Shown piece by piece: positions 53,623 to 64,000 of a stretch of DNA of 64,000 nt. The DNA lies in the NCBI RefSeq assembly GCF_008124765.1, contig NZ_VNHS01000004.1:483060-547059 (forward strand), given 5' to 3'. The position numbers and the translations under genes are program-made. The notes beneath the pieces were generated by a model. It saw nothing but the letters and a program-made list of their open reading frames with translations. It searched no databases and was not told where the DNA came from. Numbering within the stretch: position 1 is the first letter of the stretch; the number at the start of each line of letters is the position of its first letter. Origin of the DNA: Paenibacillus methanolicus (lineage in GTDB: Bacteria > Bacillota > Bacilli > Paenibacillales > Paenibacillaceae).

Positions 53623-55431
53623 ATGACAATCGAACGTGGGGAACAAATGATGGAACATAATGGAAGGTTGTCCCAGAACACGGATGCATGGACAGATAGC
53701 GTATTGTCGCTGGAACGAGCGATATTGGACGGAAGGCGCGTAACGGCGGACATGTTGGCCGTTATTCCTGCGTCTATTCGGAATAGCTCGCCTTTGCTGT
53801 TGCAGGCGGAGTGCGAGGAGGGGCTGCTGCAAGGTCGATTGGGCGATGCAAAACGGCTGATCGAAAGCGCGCTGCGGGCGTTCGCGGCGCAAGCGAACGA
53901 ACAGGCGATGCTGACCCTAATGGGAATGTTGGGTCTTTTGTATCAGCAGGTCGGGGATCGGTCGGATTCCAGGCACGTCCTTGATTTCTTGCGGACGGAA
54001 TGGGCGCATTCCGGGCAGGCGTGCAGCGGGTTCGTACCGTGGGCGTTGGCGCGCGCGTTGGCCGGGGGCGGATTGGACGAACAAGGCGGCTTGACGACGC
54101 CGGAAGAGTTGTTTCTGGCGGCGGCGCACCGGTTCCGGGAAGAGGGCAAGCCGCTGTGGGCGGCGATCGTCATGCTAGAGCGTCTGCTATATGACCCGCA
54201 GCGCGATGCGTTGGTCAATCCCGCATGGAGACTGCTGCTGCAGTGGCTGGGTCGCAGCCTCGATGACACTTCGCTCGGACAAGCGCTGAAAGAGACGCTG
54301 AATGCGGGCGGCAAGCCGAAGGACGAGACGATCGAGCTATTGCCGGCGAGATACGTGTACTTAGTCAACGCGATCTGCTTCGGTCGCGCGAACCGCAGGC
54401 CGCCGCGATCCCTCGATGACGATATCGAAGTACAGTTTTACGCGGCGGCCGCGGAGCTTCGCAGAGGCGTGCAGCGAGGAGACGATTCACGCGCGAGAGA
54501 ACTGTGGCAAGCCTTGGAAGGGTATGCCGCGCTCGTGTCTTCGCCGGAGATGAAGCGCCGCTTGATCGAATTGGAGGAGCTGCGCAAACAAACGGTTCGC
54601 GAAGAAACGGCCGAACCGGCGATAACGGTACGGCCGGCTGCCGAAGCGGTGCCGAACCTGACGGAGCCGGAGCCGGCGTCCGTGACGGCAGACCGTCGCT
54701 GGCGGGTCCAGTTGATTGACGGTTTGCGCTTTAGCTCCGCGGACGGTCAGGTGGCCGAACCCGTATGGAAGCGCCGCAAGGCGGGAGAACTGCTTGTCTA
54801 TCTGCTTCTGCAGCCTGCCTATAAAGCGAATCGCGAGCAGGTGCTCGAGCGCGTGTTCGGCGAAGGCGAAACGGCCAAACAATCGAACCAGCTCTACGTG
54901 ACGCTGCACGATTTGCGCCATACGCTTCGCGAAATGGGGATGTCCGATCCGGTCTACGTCAAACGGGGCGTTATCGGGCTGGACGAGCAGATCATCGAGC
55001 ATGTGGACGCGGAGGCGTACATGACCTTATCCCGGGTCGGGGATCAGCTGTGGAACGACGACCGGGAAGCGGCCTGCCGCCTCTATGAGGAAGCGCTGCC
55101 GCTGTACGGCCAGTTGGCGACGGAGCTCCCGAACGTGGAGTGGCTGGAGCGCACGCGGGAACAGATGCTGGATCGGCAGACCAACATGCTGAAGCGGCTG
55201 GCGATATACTATACCGAGCTTCGGGACGAAGTGAAAGCCGAACAGGCCCTTAGCGAATGGATCGCGCTGCGTCCGAAGCAGGAGGAAGCCTATGAGGCTA
55301 TGATTCGCCATTGCCTGGCCAAGAGTCACCGGGCCGAGGCGATCGGCTGGTATAAGAGGCTTGAGCGGATGTACGAAGAAGAATTCGGCTCCGAGCCGTT
55401 GGAAGAAACCAAACGTCTGTTATGGAACTGA
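53623..55431 (+). CDS. BTAD-containing transcriptional regulator (SARP-like C-terminus)
   Basis: 602 residues. About 1-330 are helical repeats of TPR type (LLLQAECEEGLLQGRLGDAKRLIESALRAF). About 350-440 form an OmpR-like winged helix (WRVQLIDGLRFSSADGQV, WKRRKAGELLVYLLLQPAYKANREQVLERVFGEG, QLYVTLHDLRHTLREMG). About 445-602 form a bacterial transcriptional activator domain (YEEALPLYGQLATELPNVEWLE). No receiver or ATPase domain is present, so the TPR part may sense a protein or ligand. The ATG at 53623 follows GAGGAGAG. It leads the run phosphatase/kinase-STAS-pcrB, with only 26 bases to the next start. Confidence 0.85.
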   Translation: MTIERGEQMMEHNGRLSQNTDAWTDSVLSLERAILDGRRVTADMLAVIPASIRNSSPLLLQAECEEGLLQGRLGDAKRLIESALRAFAAQANEQAMLTLMGMLGLLYQQVGDRSDSRHVLDFLRTEWAHSGQACSGFVPWALARALAGGGLDEQGGLTTPEELFLAAAHRFREEGKPLWAAIVMLERLLYDPQRDALVNPAWRLLLQWLGRSLDDTSLGQALKETLNAGGKPKDETIELLPARYVYLVNAICFGRANRRPPRSLDDDIEVQFYAAAAELRRGVQRGDDSRARELWQALEGYAALVSSPEMKRRLIELEELRKQTVREETAEPAITVRPAAEAVPNLTEPEPASVTADRRWRVQLIDGLRFSSADGQVAEPVWKRRKAGELLVYLLLQPAYKANREQVLERVFGEGETAKQSNQLYVTLHDLRHTLREMGMSDPVYVKRGVIGLDEQIIEHVDAEAYMTLSRVGDQLWNDDREAACRLYEEALPLYGQLATELPNVEWLERTREQMLDRQTNMLKRLAIYYTELRDEVKAEQALSEWIALRPKQEEAYEAMIRHCLAKSHRAEAIGWYKRLERMYEEEFGSEPLEETKRLLWN

Positions 55432-55457
55432 CGCGGCGCCCCCGGGGGGAGACGGCG

Positions 55458-57542
55458 ATGCCGCCCGCGTCTTCCATCGCGTGGAGACGGTTGTTTATGA
55501 GGCTGTTCGCCGCCCAAGCCGCGTCGGTACTGGCAGGCCTCTTGATATTTACCGTCAAAAATCACATCGTGTCGCATCGGCTCGTTCCGCATGTTGAAGG
55601 CGAAGGGATCCCCTATCCGCTCGTCGTCGTTTCGTTGATTATTGCGGCGCTCGGCATTCATTTGGCCTGGCGTCTTTATACGGTCCGGCAGTTGTTGGGC
55701 CAACAAGCGGAGGCGGAGTCGGCGGTATGGAAACTGCTCCGCTACCCGTATCAACTCCTAGCTTCGATGTTGTTCGCGGGCCTGATCAGCATCGGGGTGT
55801 CCGTAGCGCTCGGAGGAGATGGAGATCCCGTCCAGACATACGCGGACGTGCTGACAGGCGGCATCGGAATGTCGCTTGCGATGGCGGTCCTGCTGTTCGT
55901 CGCCGTGCGAGGCGTGCTGCGCGAGACGGTGCTGCGGCTGCAGCGAGAGTATGGAGGCGGTCGCAGTCTCCCCATAATCCGGCCGCTTTTGACCACGTAT
56001 TTGGGTGCGTTTCTGGCGGCGATGTTGAATGTGCAGCAGCTAATGCTGATTCAGAGCAAGCAACCCGGGTCCTTGAGCTTGCAGGCTTTCATCGGGGCGG
56101 CGTCGATAGACGCGGCGCTGGGCTTATCGCTGGCCATCTTCGTGACGACGCGCTTTCGTGCCGAATTTCGCCGCATGGTTCGCAGTCTGCGGGAGTTAGT
56201 CATGGACGAGCATCCGAGAGTACCCAGACCGAAGGGGGATCCGGAGGATGAGGCGAGCGATCTAGCGCTCGTATTTCACGAACTTCAGGCGCGAGCGCGG
56301 CAGCGGTTCGAGCAGTTCGAACGAGAGCTCAGACTCGCCAACAAAGTGCAGCAGAAGCTGCTTCCGCCGGGCGATATGACGATAGGCTCATACCGGATCG
56401 CGGCGCGCAGCCGGCCCTACCATGAGGTAGGCGGCGACTTTTTCGACGTGCTCAGCTTGGGTCCGAACCGGTTCGCGATCATGATCGGCGACGTGTCCGG
56501 CAAAGGCGTCCCGGCGGCGCTTTTGATGTCGGCGCTGCTGATGCTTTTTCGCGCGGAGATCAGACGCAACGGGAATCCGGCCGAGGTCATGATGCGGATC
56601 AACGAGGAGCTGTGCGAAGCGCTCGGCGAAGAGGGAGCGGTCACGATGGGCATTGGCGTCGTCGATTCCGTTCACGATACGCTGCAGTATGTGAGCGCCG
56701 GCCATTTGTCCCCATATATCGTAAGCGAGTGCGGAAGCGTCAGGGCGTTAGATTGCAGCTCGCTTCCCATCGGTATCGATCCCGAGACGCAATATGAATC
56801 TATCGTGCATAAACTTCAGCCTGGCGATCAATTCATGCTCTACACCGACGGCTTAATCGAAGCGATGGATGAAGCGGGGCGGATGTACAGCTTCGACGGA
56901 TTGGAGCAGGAATTGGCGCGGTGGGGGCTTGGCGGCGATCTGCCGGCTCGGGTGGACGACTGGCTCGGCCGAATGGATGCCAAGTATGCCAGAGACAACG
57001 ACGACCGTACCATCGTCGTGCTGGAGCTTGTGCATGCGTATTGGCTGCAGGCGGCCGAGCGCGAGGCGGCAGCCGCGCTGCACGGCGCCTTGCTGGACGA
57101 GATGGCGCCCAGCCGATTTTATGCCCACGACTGGATGCTTGGCAGCGCGCAAGGCACCGAGCGGATGGTGGCAGAGCAAGTCGGGATGCTGGTGTCGACG
57201 TTTTGGCCGGAGACCGTGCTCGGCGAGGACGTGCAGAGCGCCGTGTCCGAGGGAATTATGAACGCCATGGAACACGGCAATCGGCTGCGGCCGGGGTCGG
57301 TCGTCGCCGTGCAAGCGCAGGTCGGTAGCCGGATTACGGTCATTCGGATCTACGACAGCGGAGGAGGCTTCTTCCCGCACGTGGCGCGCAACGAGGAGGA
57401 GATGGCCCGCAAGCGGGAATCCGAGGATCCGCGCGGCTGGGGGCTGGTGCTCATCGACGCGTTATCCGACTATTGGGCCACCGGGCGGGACGAGCGGGGT
57501 TTTTATCTCGAAATTTATTTTATGCGTAAAACGCGCGCTTAG
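55458..57542 (+). CDS. Membrane PP2C (SpoIIE/RsbU-type) phosphatase fused to RsbW-like kinase domain
   Basis: 694 residues. About 1-240: some six membrane helices. About 245-305: a HAMP-like or coiled linker (FRRMVRSLRELVMDE, FEQFERELRLANKVQQKLLPPG). About 310-520: PP2C domain with metal-binding GGDFFDVL and IMIGDVSGKGVPAALLMSAL, LYTDGLIEA and RDNDDRTIVVLE. About 560-690: GHKL ATPase of anti-sigma kinase type with N-box SEGIMNAMEHGN, G1 DSGGGF and G2 GWGLVLIDALSD. Phosphatase and kinase of a partner switch are thus on one chain. The ATG at 55458 has GGGGGGA 7 bases upstream; an in-frame ATG at 55422 lies inside the previous gene. Confidence 0.88.
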   Translation: MPPASSIAWRRLFMRLFAAQAASVLAGLLIFTVKNHIVSHRLVPHVEGEGIPYPLVVVSLIIAALGIHLAWRLYTVRQLLGQQAEAESAVWKLLRYPYQLLASMLFAGLISIGVSVALGGDGDPVQTYADVLTGGIGMSLAMAVLLFVAVRGVLRETVLRLQREYGGGRSLPIIRPLLTTYLGAFLAAMLNVQQLMLIQSKQPGSLSLQAFIGAASIDAALGLSLAIFVTTRFRAEFRRMVRSLRELVMDEHPRVPRPKGDPEDEASDLALVFHELQARARQRFEQFERELRLANKVQQKLLPPGDMTIGSYRIAARSRPYHEVGGDFFDVLSLGPNRFAIMIGDVSGKGVPAALLMSALLMLFRAEIRRNGNPAEVMMRINEELCEALGEEGAVTMGIGVVDSVHDTLQYVSAGHLSPYIVSECGSVRALDCSSLPIGIDPETQYESIVHKLQPGDQFMLYTDGLIEAMDEAGRMYSFDGLEQELARWGLGGDLPARVDDWLGRMDAKYARDNDDRTIVVLELVHAYWLQAAEREAAAALHGALLDEMAPSRFYAHDWMLGSAQGTERMVAEQVGMLVSTFWPETVLGEDVQSAVSEGIMNAMEHGNRLRPGSVVAVQAQVGSRITVIRIYDSGGGFFPHVARNEEEMARKRESEDPRGWGLVLIDALSDYWATGRDERGFYLEIYFMRKTRA

Positions 57543-57568
57543 CGCGCACAACAAAGGAGGCGACGGCA

Positions 57569-57922
57569 GTGCAACAGCCATTGGTCATCGAGAAGCGTCA
57601 GTTTCCCGGCGGCTGCGTCATGCAGCTCAGGGGAGAGCTGACCCGTGCATCCGAGCATGAAATATTGGACGGATTCGCAGCCGAATTCGCCGGCGAAGTG
57701 CGTTTTCTGGTATTAGATTTGACGGGGATTACCTACATTAACAGCGGCGGCATGGCCGTATTGATCCGATTTGCCCGGACGGCCAAGAAGGCCGGGATGC
57801 ATACGTTCGCGTGGGGCATCACGCCGCATTACGAGAAATTGTTCCGGATGGTCGGCTTGACGGAGTGGATTATGCTGTATCCGAACGAGTTTTCCGTCAT
57901 GCAGCGCATCGAATCGTTATAA
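57569..57922 (+). CDS. STAS domain anti-sigma factor antagonist
   Basis: 117 residues, GTG start after AAAGGAGG. It has the STAS fold with the phosphorylatable serine motif LDLTGITYINSGGMAVLIRFAR, and ends MLYPNEFSVMQRI. Such proteins bind an RsbW-type kinase when unphosphorylated, releasing its sigma factor or other target. It lies 26 bases after the phosphatase/kinase gene and is its obvious substrate. No sigma factor is nearby, so the output may be something else, for instance the BTAD regulator (inference). Confidence 0.92.
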   Translation: MQQPLVIEKRQFPGGCVMQLRGELTRASEHEILDGFAAEFAGEVRFLVLDLTGITYINSGGMAVLIRFARTAKKAGMHTFAWGITPHYEKLFRMVGLTEWIMLYPNEFSVMQRIESL

Positions 57923-57972
57923 ATCGGTCAGTCTTGCGAACGCGCAACTTAGAAAGGAATGCGAGGACCATC

Positions 57973-58689
57973 ATGCAAAGCGAAATTTACGCCCAATGGC
58001 GGCACGTCTTCAAACTCGACCCGGAGCGGGAAATCTCGGACGAGGCGCTGGACGCGGTCTGCATGTCCGGCACGGATGCCATTCTCGTCGGAGGTTCGAG
58101 CGGCGTCGATTACGACAATACGGTGGACCTGCTGTCGCGCATCCGCCGTTACGAGGTGCCGTGCGCGCTGGAGGTATCGAATATAGAGGCGGCCGTGCCG
58201 GGCTTCGACTGGTACTTTATCCCGCTCGTCCTGAATACGCGGCAAGGCGAATGGATCGCGGGCAATCAGATCGAGGCGCTGCGCAAATTCGGTCCGTTCG
58301 TCCCATGGGAGACGACTTCCGCCGAGGGATACATCATATTGAATCCGGACGCGGAGGCGGCTCGAATAACCGGAGCGGACGCGATACAAGATGCGGAGGG
58401 CATCGCCGCGCATATTTATATGGCGGATAGGCTCATGCGGCTTCCGGTTGTTTATATCGAGTACAGCGGTTCCTACGGAGATATGTCGCTCGTTGATCGA
58501 GCCGGCAAGCTGCTGACGGGCGCGCGATTATTTTACGGCGGCGGGATCGACGGGCCCGAGCGAGCGGGCGAAGTCGCTGCGCTCGCCCATACGGTCGTGG
58601 TTGGCAATGCCGTGTACGACAGGCTGGACGCGGCGCTCGCGACGGTCGCCGCCGTCCGTCAAACGGCCTGCGAATTGAAGCAACCCTAA
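57973..58689 (+). CDS. pcrB: Heptaprenylglyceryl phosphate synthase
   Basis: 238 residues, TIM barrel: HVFKLDPEREISDEALDAVCMSGTDAILVGGSSGVDYDN, PCALEVSNIEAAVPGFDWYFIPLVLNT, YIEYSGSYGDMSLV, LFYGGGIDGPERAGE, VVGNAVYDRLD. The family transfers heptaprenyl diphosphate to glycerol-1-phosphate, making an archaeal-like ether lipid in Bacilli. The ATG at 57973 follows GCGAGGA; the open frame upstream is inside the STAS gene. It is 50 bases from STAS with no terminator between, yet is cut off from pcrA by a terminator and a new promoter. Confidence 0.94.
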   Translation: MQSEIYAQWRHVFKLDPEREISDEALDAVCMSGTDAILVGGSSGVDYDNTVDLLSRIRRYEVPCALEVSNIEAAVPGFDWYFIPLVLNTRQGEWIAGNQIEALRKFGPFVPWETTSAEGYIILNPDAEAARITGADAIQDAEGIAAHIYMADRLMRLPVVYIEYSGSYGDMSLVDRAGKLLTGARLFYGGGIDGPERAGEVAALAHTVVVGNAVYDRLDAALATVAAVRQTACELKQP

Positions 58690-58710
58690 CCAGAATCTCG
58701 AGATACATAC

Positions 58711-58768
58711 AGCCCCCGATCGAGTCGACTAGCCAACAGAGGCCGAGCAGGGGCTATTTTCTTTTTCT
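58711..58768 (+). terminator. Terminator after pcrB
   Basis: AGCCCC (58711-58716) pairs with GGGGCT (58750-58755) over a long loop, followed by ATTTTCTTTTTCTT. Confidence 0.65.
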
Positions 58769-58923
58769 TGACATAGTTGCGGCACGGGCCGGTTGCTTAT
58801 ATGCGGAAGCTTTACCTGACCGGAAAATAACCGGCGTTGCTGTGACCCGCTTTTCCGCTATGCGACACGGACGTCCGCCGCTTGCCGAAGTCCTGCCAAA
58901 TGTCTGCAAAACCTAGAATCAAA

Positions 58924-58952
58924 TTGACACCGCAGGCGCGGTTGTCTAGACT
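58924..58952 (+). promoter_or_regulatory. Sigma-A promoter of pcrA-ligA
   Basis: Perfect TTGACA (58924-58929), 17 bases, TAGACT (58947-58952), 46 bases before the pcrA start. The rest of the 308-base gap after the pcrB terminator shows nothing else. Confidence 0.75.
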
Positions 58953-58997
58953 GAAGATAGGCGAACAAATGCGAACAAAAGGAGCTTTATTCCTCAT

Positions 58998-61349
58998 ATG
59001 CTAAACGAATTCAGTATCGAACAGGCGGTGCAGAAACTGAATCCGCCGCAGCGGGAGGCCGTGCAGGCCACCGACGGTCCGTTGTTGATCATGGCCGGCG
59101 CGGGCAGCGGTAAGACGCGAGTGCTGACGCACCGGATCGCGTACTTGATCGAGAAGCGCCGCGTGGCGCCATGGAGCATTTTGGCGATCACGTTTACCAA
59201 TAAAGCGGCTAGAGAGATGCAGCAGCGCGTTTCCGCGCTCATCGGGCCATCCGGCCATGATATCTGGGTATCGACGTTCCACTCCATGTGCGTGCGCATC
59301 TTGCGCAGAGATATCGGAAGAATCGGGTTTTCCCAGAGCTTCTCGATTTTGGATTCCGCGGATCAGCTGTCGGTCATCCGCAACATCATGAAAGAGATGA
59401 ACCTCGACACGAAGAAATTCGAGCCGAAGGCGGTTCAGGCCAAGATCAGCGCGGCGAAGAACGAACTGCAGACGCCCGAACGGCTGGAGAACAAGATCGG
59501 CGATTATTTCGACGGCATCGTAGCCAAAGTATACGCGTCCTACCAGAAGCGGTTGAAGTTCAACAACTCGCTTGATTTCGACGATTTAATCATGAAGACG
59601 ATCGAATTGTTCACGGATGTCCCCGAAGTATTGGCCTTCTATCAAAATAAATTCCGGTTCATCCACGTAGACGAGTATCAAGATACGAACCGCGCGCAGT
59701 ACATGTTGTGCAAAATGCTGGCCGACCAGCACCATAACATCTGCGTCGTCGGCGATAGCGACCAGTCGATTTACCGCTGGCGGGGCGCGGACATTTCGAA
59801 CATCCTCAATTTCGAAGAGGATTATCCGGAAGCGCGGACGATTATGCTGGAGCAGAATTACCGCTCGACGTCGAATATCCTGAACGCGGCCAACGCGGTC
59901 ATCAACCTGAACACGGGACGCAAGGCGAAGAAACTGTGGACCGACAGGGGTGAGGGAGAGCCGATCACCGTCTATCAGGCGGAGTCCGAGCACGAAGAAG
60001 GCTATTTCGTAACCGGCGAGATCCAGAAGAACATCAAGCAGGGCAATCAGTATGCCGACCACGCGATCTTGTACCGGACCAACGCGCAGTCCCGCGTCAT
60101 CGAGGAAACGCTGATCAAATCCGACATCCCCTACCAGATCGTCGGCGGCATCAAGTTCTACGATCGCAAAGAAATCAAGGACTTGCTTGGCTACCTGAGG
60201 TTAATTTCCAATCCGGACGACGATATTAGCTTTGAGCGGGTCGTCAACGTACCGAAGCGGGGGATTGGCGATACAACGGTTGCCAAGTTGGCCGATATTG
60301 CCGGCTCGCGAGGCATTTCGATTTTCGCGCTGCTGGAGGAACTCGATTGGCTGGACGTGACCGGTAGAGCGCGCACGGCGCTTCGCGAGTTTCGCGACAT
60401 GATCTCGAATCTGACGCAGATGGTGGAGTACCTTTCCGTAACGGAGCTGACCGAGAAGATTCTCGAGATGAGCCAATACCGGCTTGAACTCCAGCGGGAG
60501 AACACGCTCGAATCCACGGCGCGCCTCGAGAACATCGACGAGTTTCTGTCCGTCACGCAGGAGTTCGAGAAGCGCAACGACGACAAGTCGCTCGTTTCGT
60601 TCCTCACGGATTTGGCCTTGATCGCGGATATTGATACCGTCGATAAAGACGAGCCGGAAGGTGGCGTGAAGGACGCGGTTACTCTTATGACGATGCACAG
60701 CGCCAAAGGCCTGGAGTTCCCGGTCGTGTTCATTATTGGCATGGAGGAAGGCGTATTCCCGCACAGCCGCGCCTTTATGGACCACGAAGAGCTCGAGGAA
60801 GAAAGACGGCTTGCCTATGTCGGCATCACGCGGGCGGAGAAGCAGTTGTTCATGACCTGCGCGCGCGTGCGCACGTTGTTCGGGCGGACGAACGCGAACA
60901 AGCCGTCCCGGTTCCTGGACGAGGTGCCGGACGAGCTGAAGAAGGATGCGTCCATGTTCGGCCGCGCAAGCAGCCGTCCGCTGAACGGCGGATTCGGCGG
61001 GGGCAGGAGCAGCGCATCGGGCAGCGGATCCGGCTTTGGTTTCCGCGGCGCGTCGGGCAACGCCGTTTCTCGTTCGAGCGCGGGCACCGCGAGTGCCGGC
61101 GCCTCGAGCAGCGGCGTTCGGGTGACGAGTCCGGCGGACGCCGCTCGCTCGGCATCCGGCGGAGCGGCATCGGGAGGCTCCAAGGACTTTAAAGTAGGAG
61201 ATCGCGTGTCGCATGGCAAGTTCGGCGTCGGGACGGTCGTCTCGGCGAAGGGCGCGGGCAATGAGATGGAGCTGAACATCGCGTTTCCGGCTCCGGTCGG
61301 CATCAAGAAGCTGCTGGCCAGCTTTGCCCCGATTACGAAAGTAGAATAA
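58998..61349 (+). CDS. pcrA: ATP-dependent DNA helicase PcrA (UvrD/Rep family)
   Basis: 783 residues, superfamily 1A helicase with motifs in order: LNPPQREAV (Q), [14 protein letters not shown] (I), [16 protein letters not shown] (Ia), [12 protein letters not shown] (II), [16 protein letters not shown] (III), [12 protein letters not shown] (IV), [17 protein letters not shown] (V) and [16 protein letters not shown] (VI). It unwinds DNA 3'-5' in repair and plasmid replication and removes RecA. A Gly/Ser-rich linker of about 75 residues (about 655-730) separates the core from the C-terminal Tudor-like domain ([18 protein letters not shown]) that binds RNA polymerase. ligA follows, the conserved pcrB-pcrA-ligA order. 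Confidence 0.97.
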   Translation: MLNEFSIEQAVQKLNPPQREAVQATDGPLLIMAGAGSGKTRVLTHRIAYLIEKRRVAPWSILAITFTNKAAREMQQRVSALIGPSGHDIWVSTFHSMCVRILRRDIGRIGFSQSFSILDSADQLSVIRNIMKEMNLDTKKFEPKAVQAKISAAKNELQTPERLENKIGDYFDGIVAKVYASYQKRLKFNNSLDFDDLIMKTIELFTDVPEVLAFYQNKFRFIHVDEYQDTNRAQYMLCKMLADQHHNICVVGDSDQSIYRWRGADISNILNFEEDYPEARTIMLEQNYRSTSNILNAANAVINLNTGRKAKKLWTDRGEGEPITVYQAESEHEEGYFVTGEIQKNIKQGNQYADHAILYRTNAQSRVIEETLIKSDIPYQIVGGIKFYDRKEIKDLLGYLRLISNPDDDISFERVVNVPKRGIGDTTVAKLADIAGSRGISIFALLEELDWLDVTGRARTALREFRDMISNLTQMVEYLSVTELTEKILEMSQYRLELQRENTLESTARLENIDEFLSVTQEFEKRNDDKSLVSFLTDLALIADIDTVDKDEPEGGVKDAVTLMTMHSAKGLEFPVVFIIGMEEGVFPHSRAFMDHEELEEERRLAYVGITRAEKQLFMTCARVRTLFGRTNANKPSRFLDEVPDELKKDASMFGRASSRPLNGGFGGGRSSASGSGSGFGFRGASGNAVSRSSAGTASAGASSSGVRVTSPADAARSASGGAASGGSKDFKVGDRVSHGKFGVGTVVSAKGAGNEMELNIAFPAPVGIKKLLASFAPITKVE

Positions 61350-61418
61350 AGCAGGTACTGCATCATAAGAGAGGCGCTGGCAACGAAAGTAGACGCGGGC
61401 GTCTCTCTCTTTACATAA

Positions 61419-63497
<2,079 letters not shown>

Positions 63498-63511
63498 ATG
63501 GGTACATCGAT

Positions 63512-63556
63512 AATGACAAGTTGCGCTCGATTCTAGAACGCGGCTTGTCATTTTTT
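63512..63556 (+). terminator. Terminator of ligA
   Basis: AATGACAAG-TT-GCG pairs with CGC-GG-CTTGTCATT, followed by six T residues. Confidence 0.9.
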
Positions 63557-63655
63557 ACAAGTTGCATTCCTTGTACCAGGATGATATATTAGTTCTTGTC
63601 GCTTCTGAAGCACGACGCAAAACAACTAAATTTCAACATTAATTGAAAGAAGTTG

Positions 63656-63684
63656 TTGACAGCGAGATGCGAAGCTGATAAGAT
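63656..63684 (+). promoter_or_regulatory. rRNA operon promoter
   Basis: TTGACA (63656-63661), 17 bases, TAAGAT (63679-63684). The leader contains TTCTTTGAAAACTGAACA (63717-63734), the conserved sequence found ahead of rrn genes in Bacilli. No tRNA gene lies between it and 16S. Confidence 0.85.
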
Positions 63685-63833
63685 ATGCAAAGTCACGACA
63701 AAACGTGACGGCAAGTTCTTTGAAAACTGAACATATGAATCGATAAAACGACAACGTTTTTAAATGAGCTAACAAGCTTCGAAGTTCTGACAAAATGGTG
63801 CTCGTAACCTCGGTTACGGCAATCCAATTTGTC

Positions 63834-64000
63834 TTTTATGGAGAGTTTGATCCTGGCTCAGGACGAACGCTGGCGGCGTGCCTAATACATGCAAGTCGAG
63901 CGGACCTTACCCTTCGGGGTAAGGTTAGCGGCGGACGGGTGAGTAACACGTAGGTAACCTGCCTGTAAGACCGGGATAACATTCGGAAACGAATGCTAAT
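63834..64000 (+). rRNA. 16S ribosomal RNA (5' part, truncated by window edge)
   Basis: Contains the universal GAGAGTTTGATCCTGGCTCA (27F primer site), then GGACGAACGCTGGCGGCGTG and CCTAATACATGCAAGTCGAG. The V1 loop is CTTACCCTTCGGGGTAAG. The stretch GTAACCTGCCTGTAAGACCG, followed by ATAACATTCGGAAACGAATG, is typical of Paenibacillaceae. The mature 5' end is placed by comparison with the Bacillus 16S start and is good to a few bases. The remaining rRNA lies beyond the window. Confidence 0.97.

Overview
The window is a GC-rich chromosomal segment of a motile, Gram-positive, spore-former-type bacterium, most likely Paenibacillaceae (Paenibacillus/Cohnella-like). Three things suggest this. The first ~167 bases of a 16S rRNA at the right edge look paenibacillar. 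Gene order matches the Bacillus subtilis hag-to-uvrA block known from the literature (csrA-hag-flaG-fliD-fliS-fliT-hpf-secA-prfB-yvjA-ftsE-ftsX-ctpB-minJ-uvrB-uvrA). Promoters are of the sigma-A and sigma-D types. The genus call is inference.

Layout. (1) 1-4960: tail of a sugar-modification cluster (left-handed beta-helix acyltransferase, atypical SDR, RmlC-type epimerase, large GT2 glycosyltransferase, CDP-glucose 4,6-dehydratase), probably making a deoxysugar for flagellin. (2) 5042-13577: flagellar filament region with a short flagellin, a GT2-TPR glycosyltransferase, a 55-residue CsrA, a long flagellin with a variable centre, FlaG, FliD, FliS and a FliT-like protein. Three sigma-D-type promoters and GGA-loop hairpins ahead of both flagellin genes point to sigma-D plus CsrA control. 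(3) 13740-20430: cold-shock protein, ribosome hibernation factor, SecA, RF2 (with its programmed frameshift) and a YitT/YvjA membrane protein with a long disordered N-terminus. (4) 20434-28996: complete argCJBDFGH arginine operon with an ArgR/AhrC-like operator on its promoter. It sits inside the otherwise conserved block. (5) 29070-36779: VanW-family protein on the minus strand, then FtsE-FtsX-M23 peptidase, CtpB and a MinJ-like PDZ protein (division and wall remodelling). (6) 36902-39557: MarR regulator and a YhgE/Pip-type membrane protein with tandem palindromic operators. (7) 39569-44822: uvrB-uvrA with a LexA-box-like site. (8) 45031-50811: PH-like protein, small membrane protein, TIM-barrel isomerase with a cre-like site, and two secreted stalk-domain proteins, one a trypsin-like protease. 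(9) 50982-53547: U32/RlhA-like protein. (10) 53623-58768: BTAD regulator, membrane PP2C phosphatase fused to an RsbW-like kinase, STAS antagonist and PcrB in one tight run. (11) 58924-63556: pcrA and ligA. (12) 63656-64000: rRNA promoter, leader and the start of 16S rRNA.

The main leads are the regulatory RNA around csrA (two similar T-tract-ended structured elements, the first placed as if it were a sigma-D-driven small RNA, plus CsrA-type hairpins on both flagellin mRNAs) and the one-polypeptide partner-switching module next to pcrB. I saw no insertion sequence, prophage, CRISPR array or tRNA gene. All coordinates and motifs come from reading the sequence. Functions are family-level assignments without database searches.
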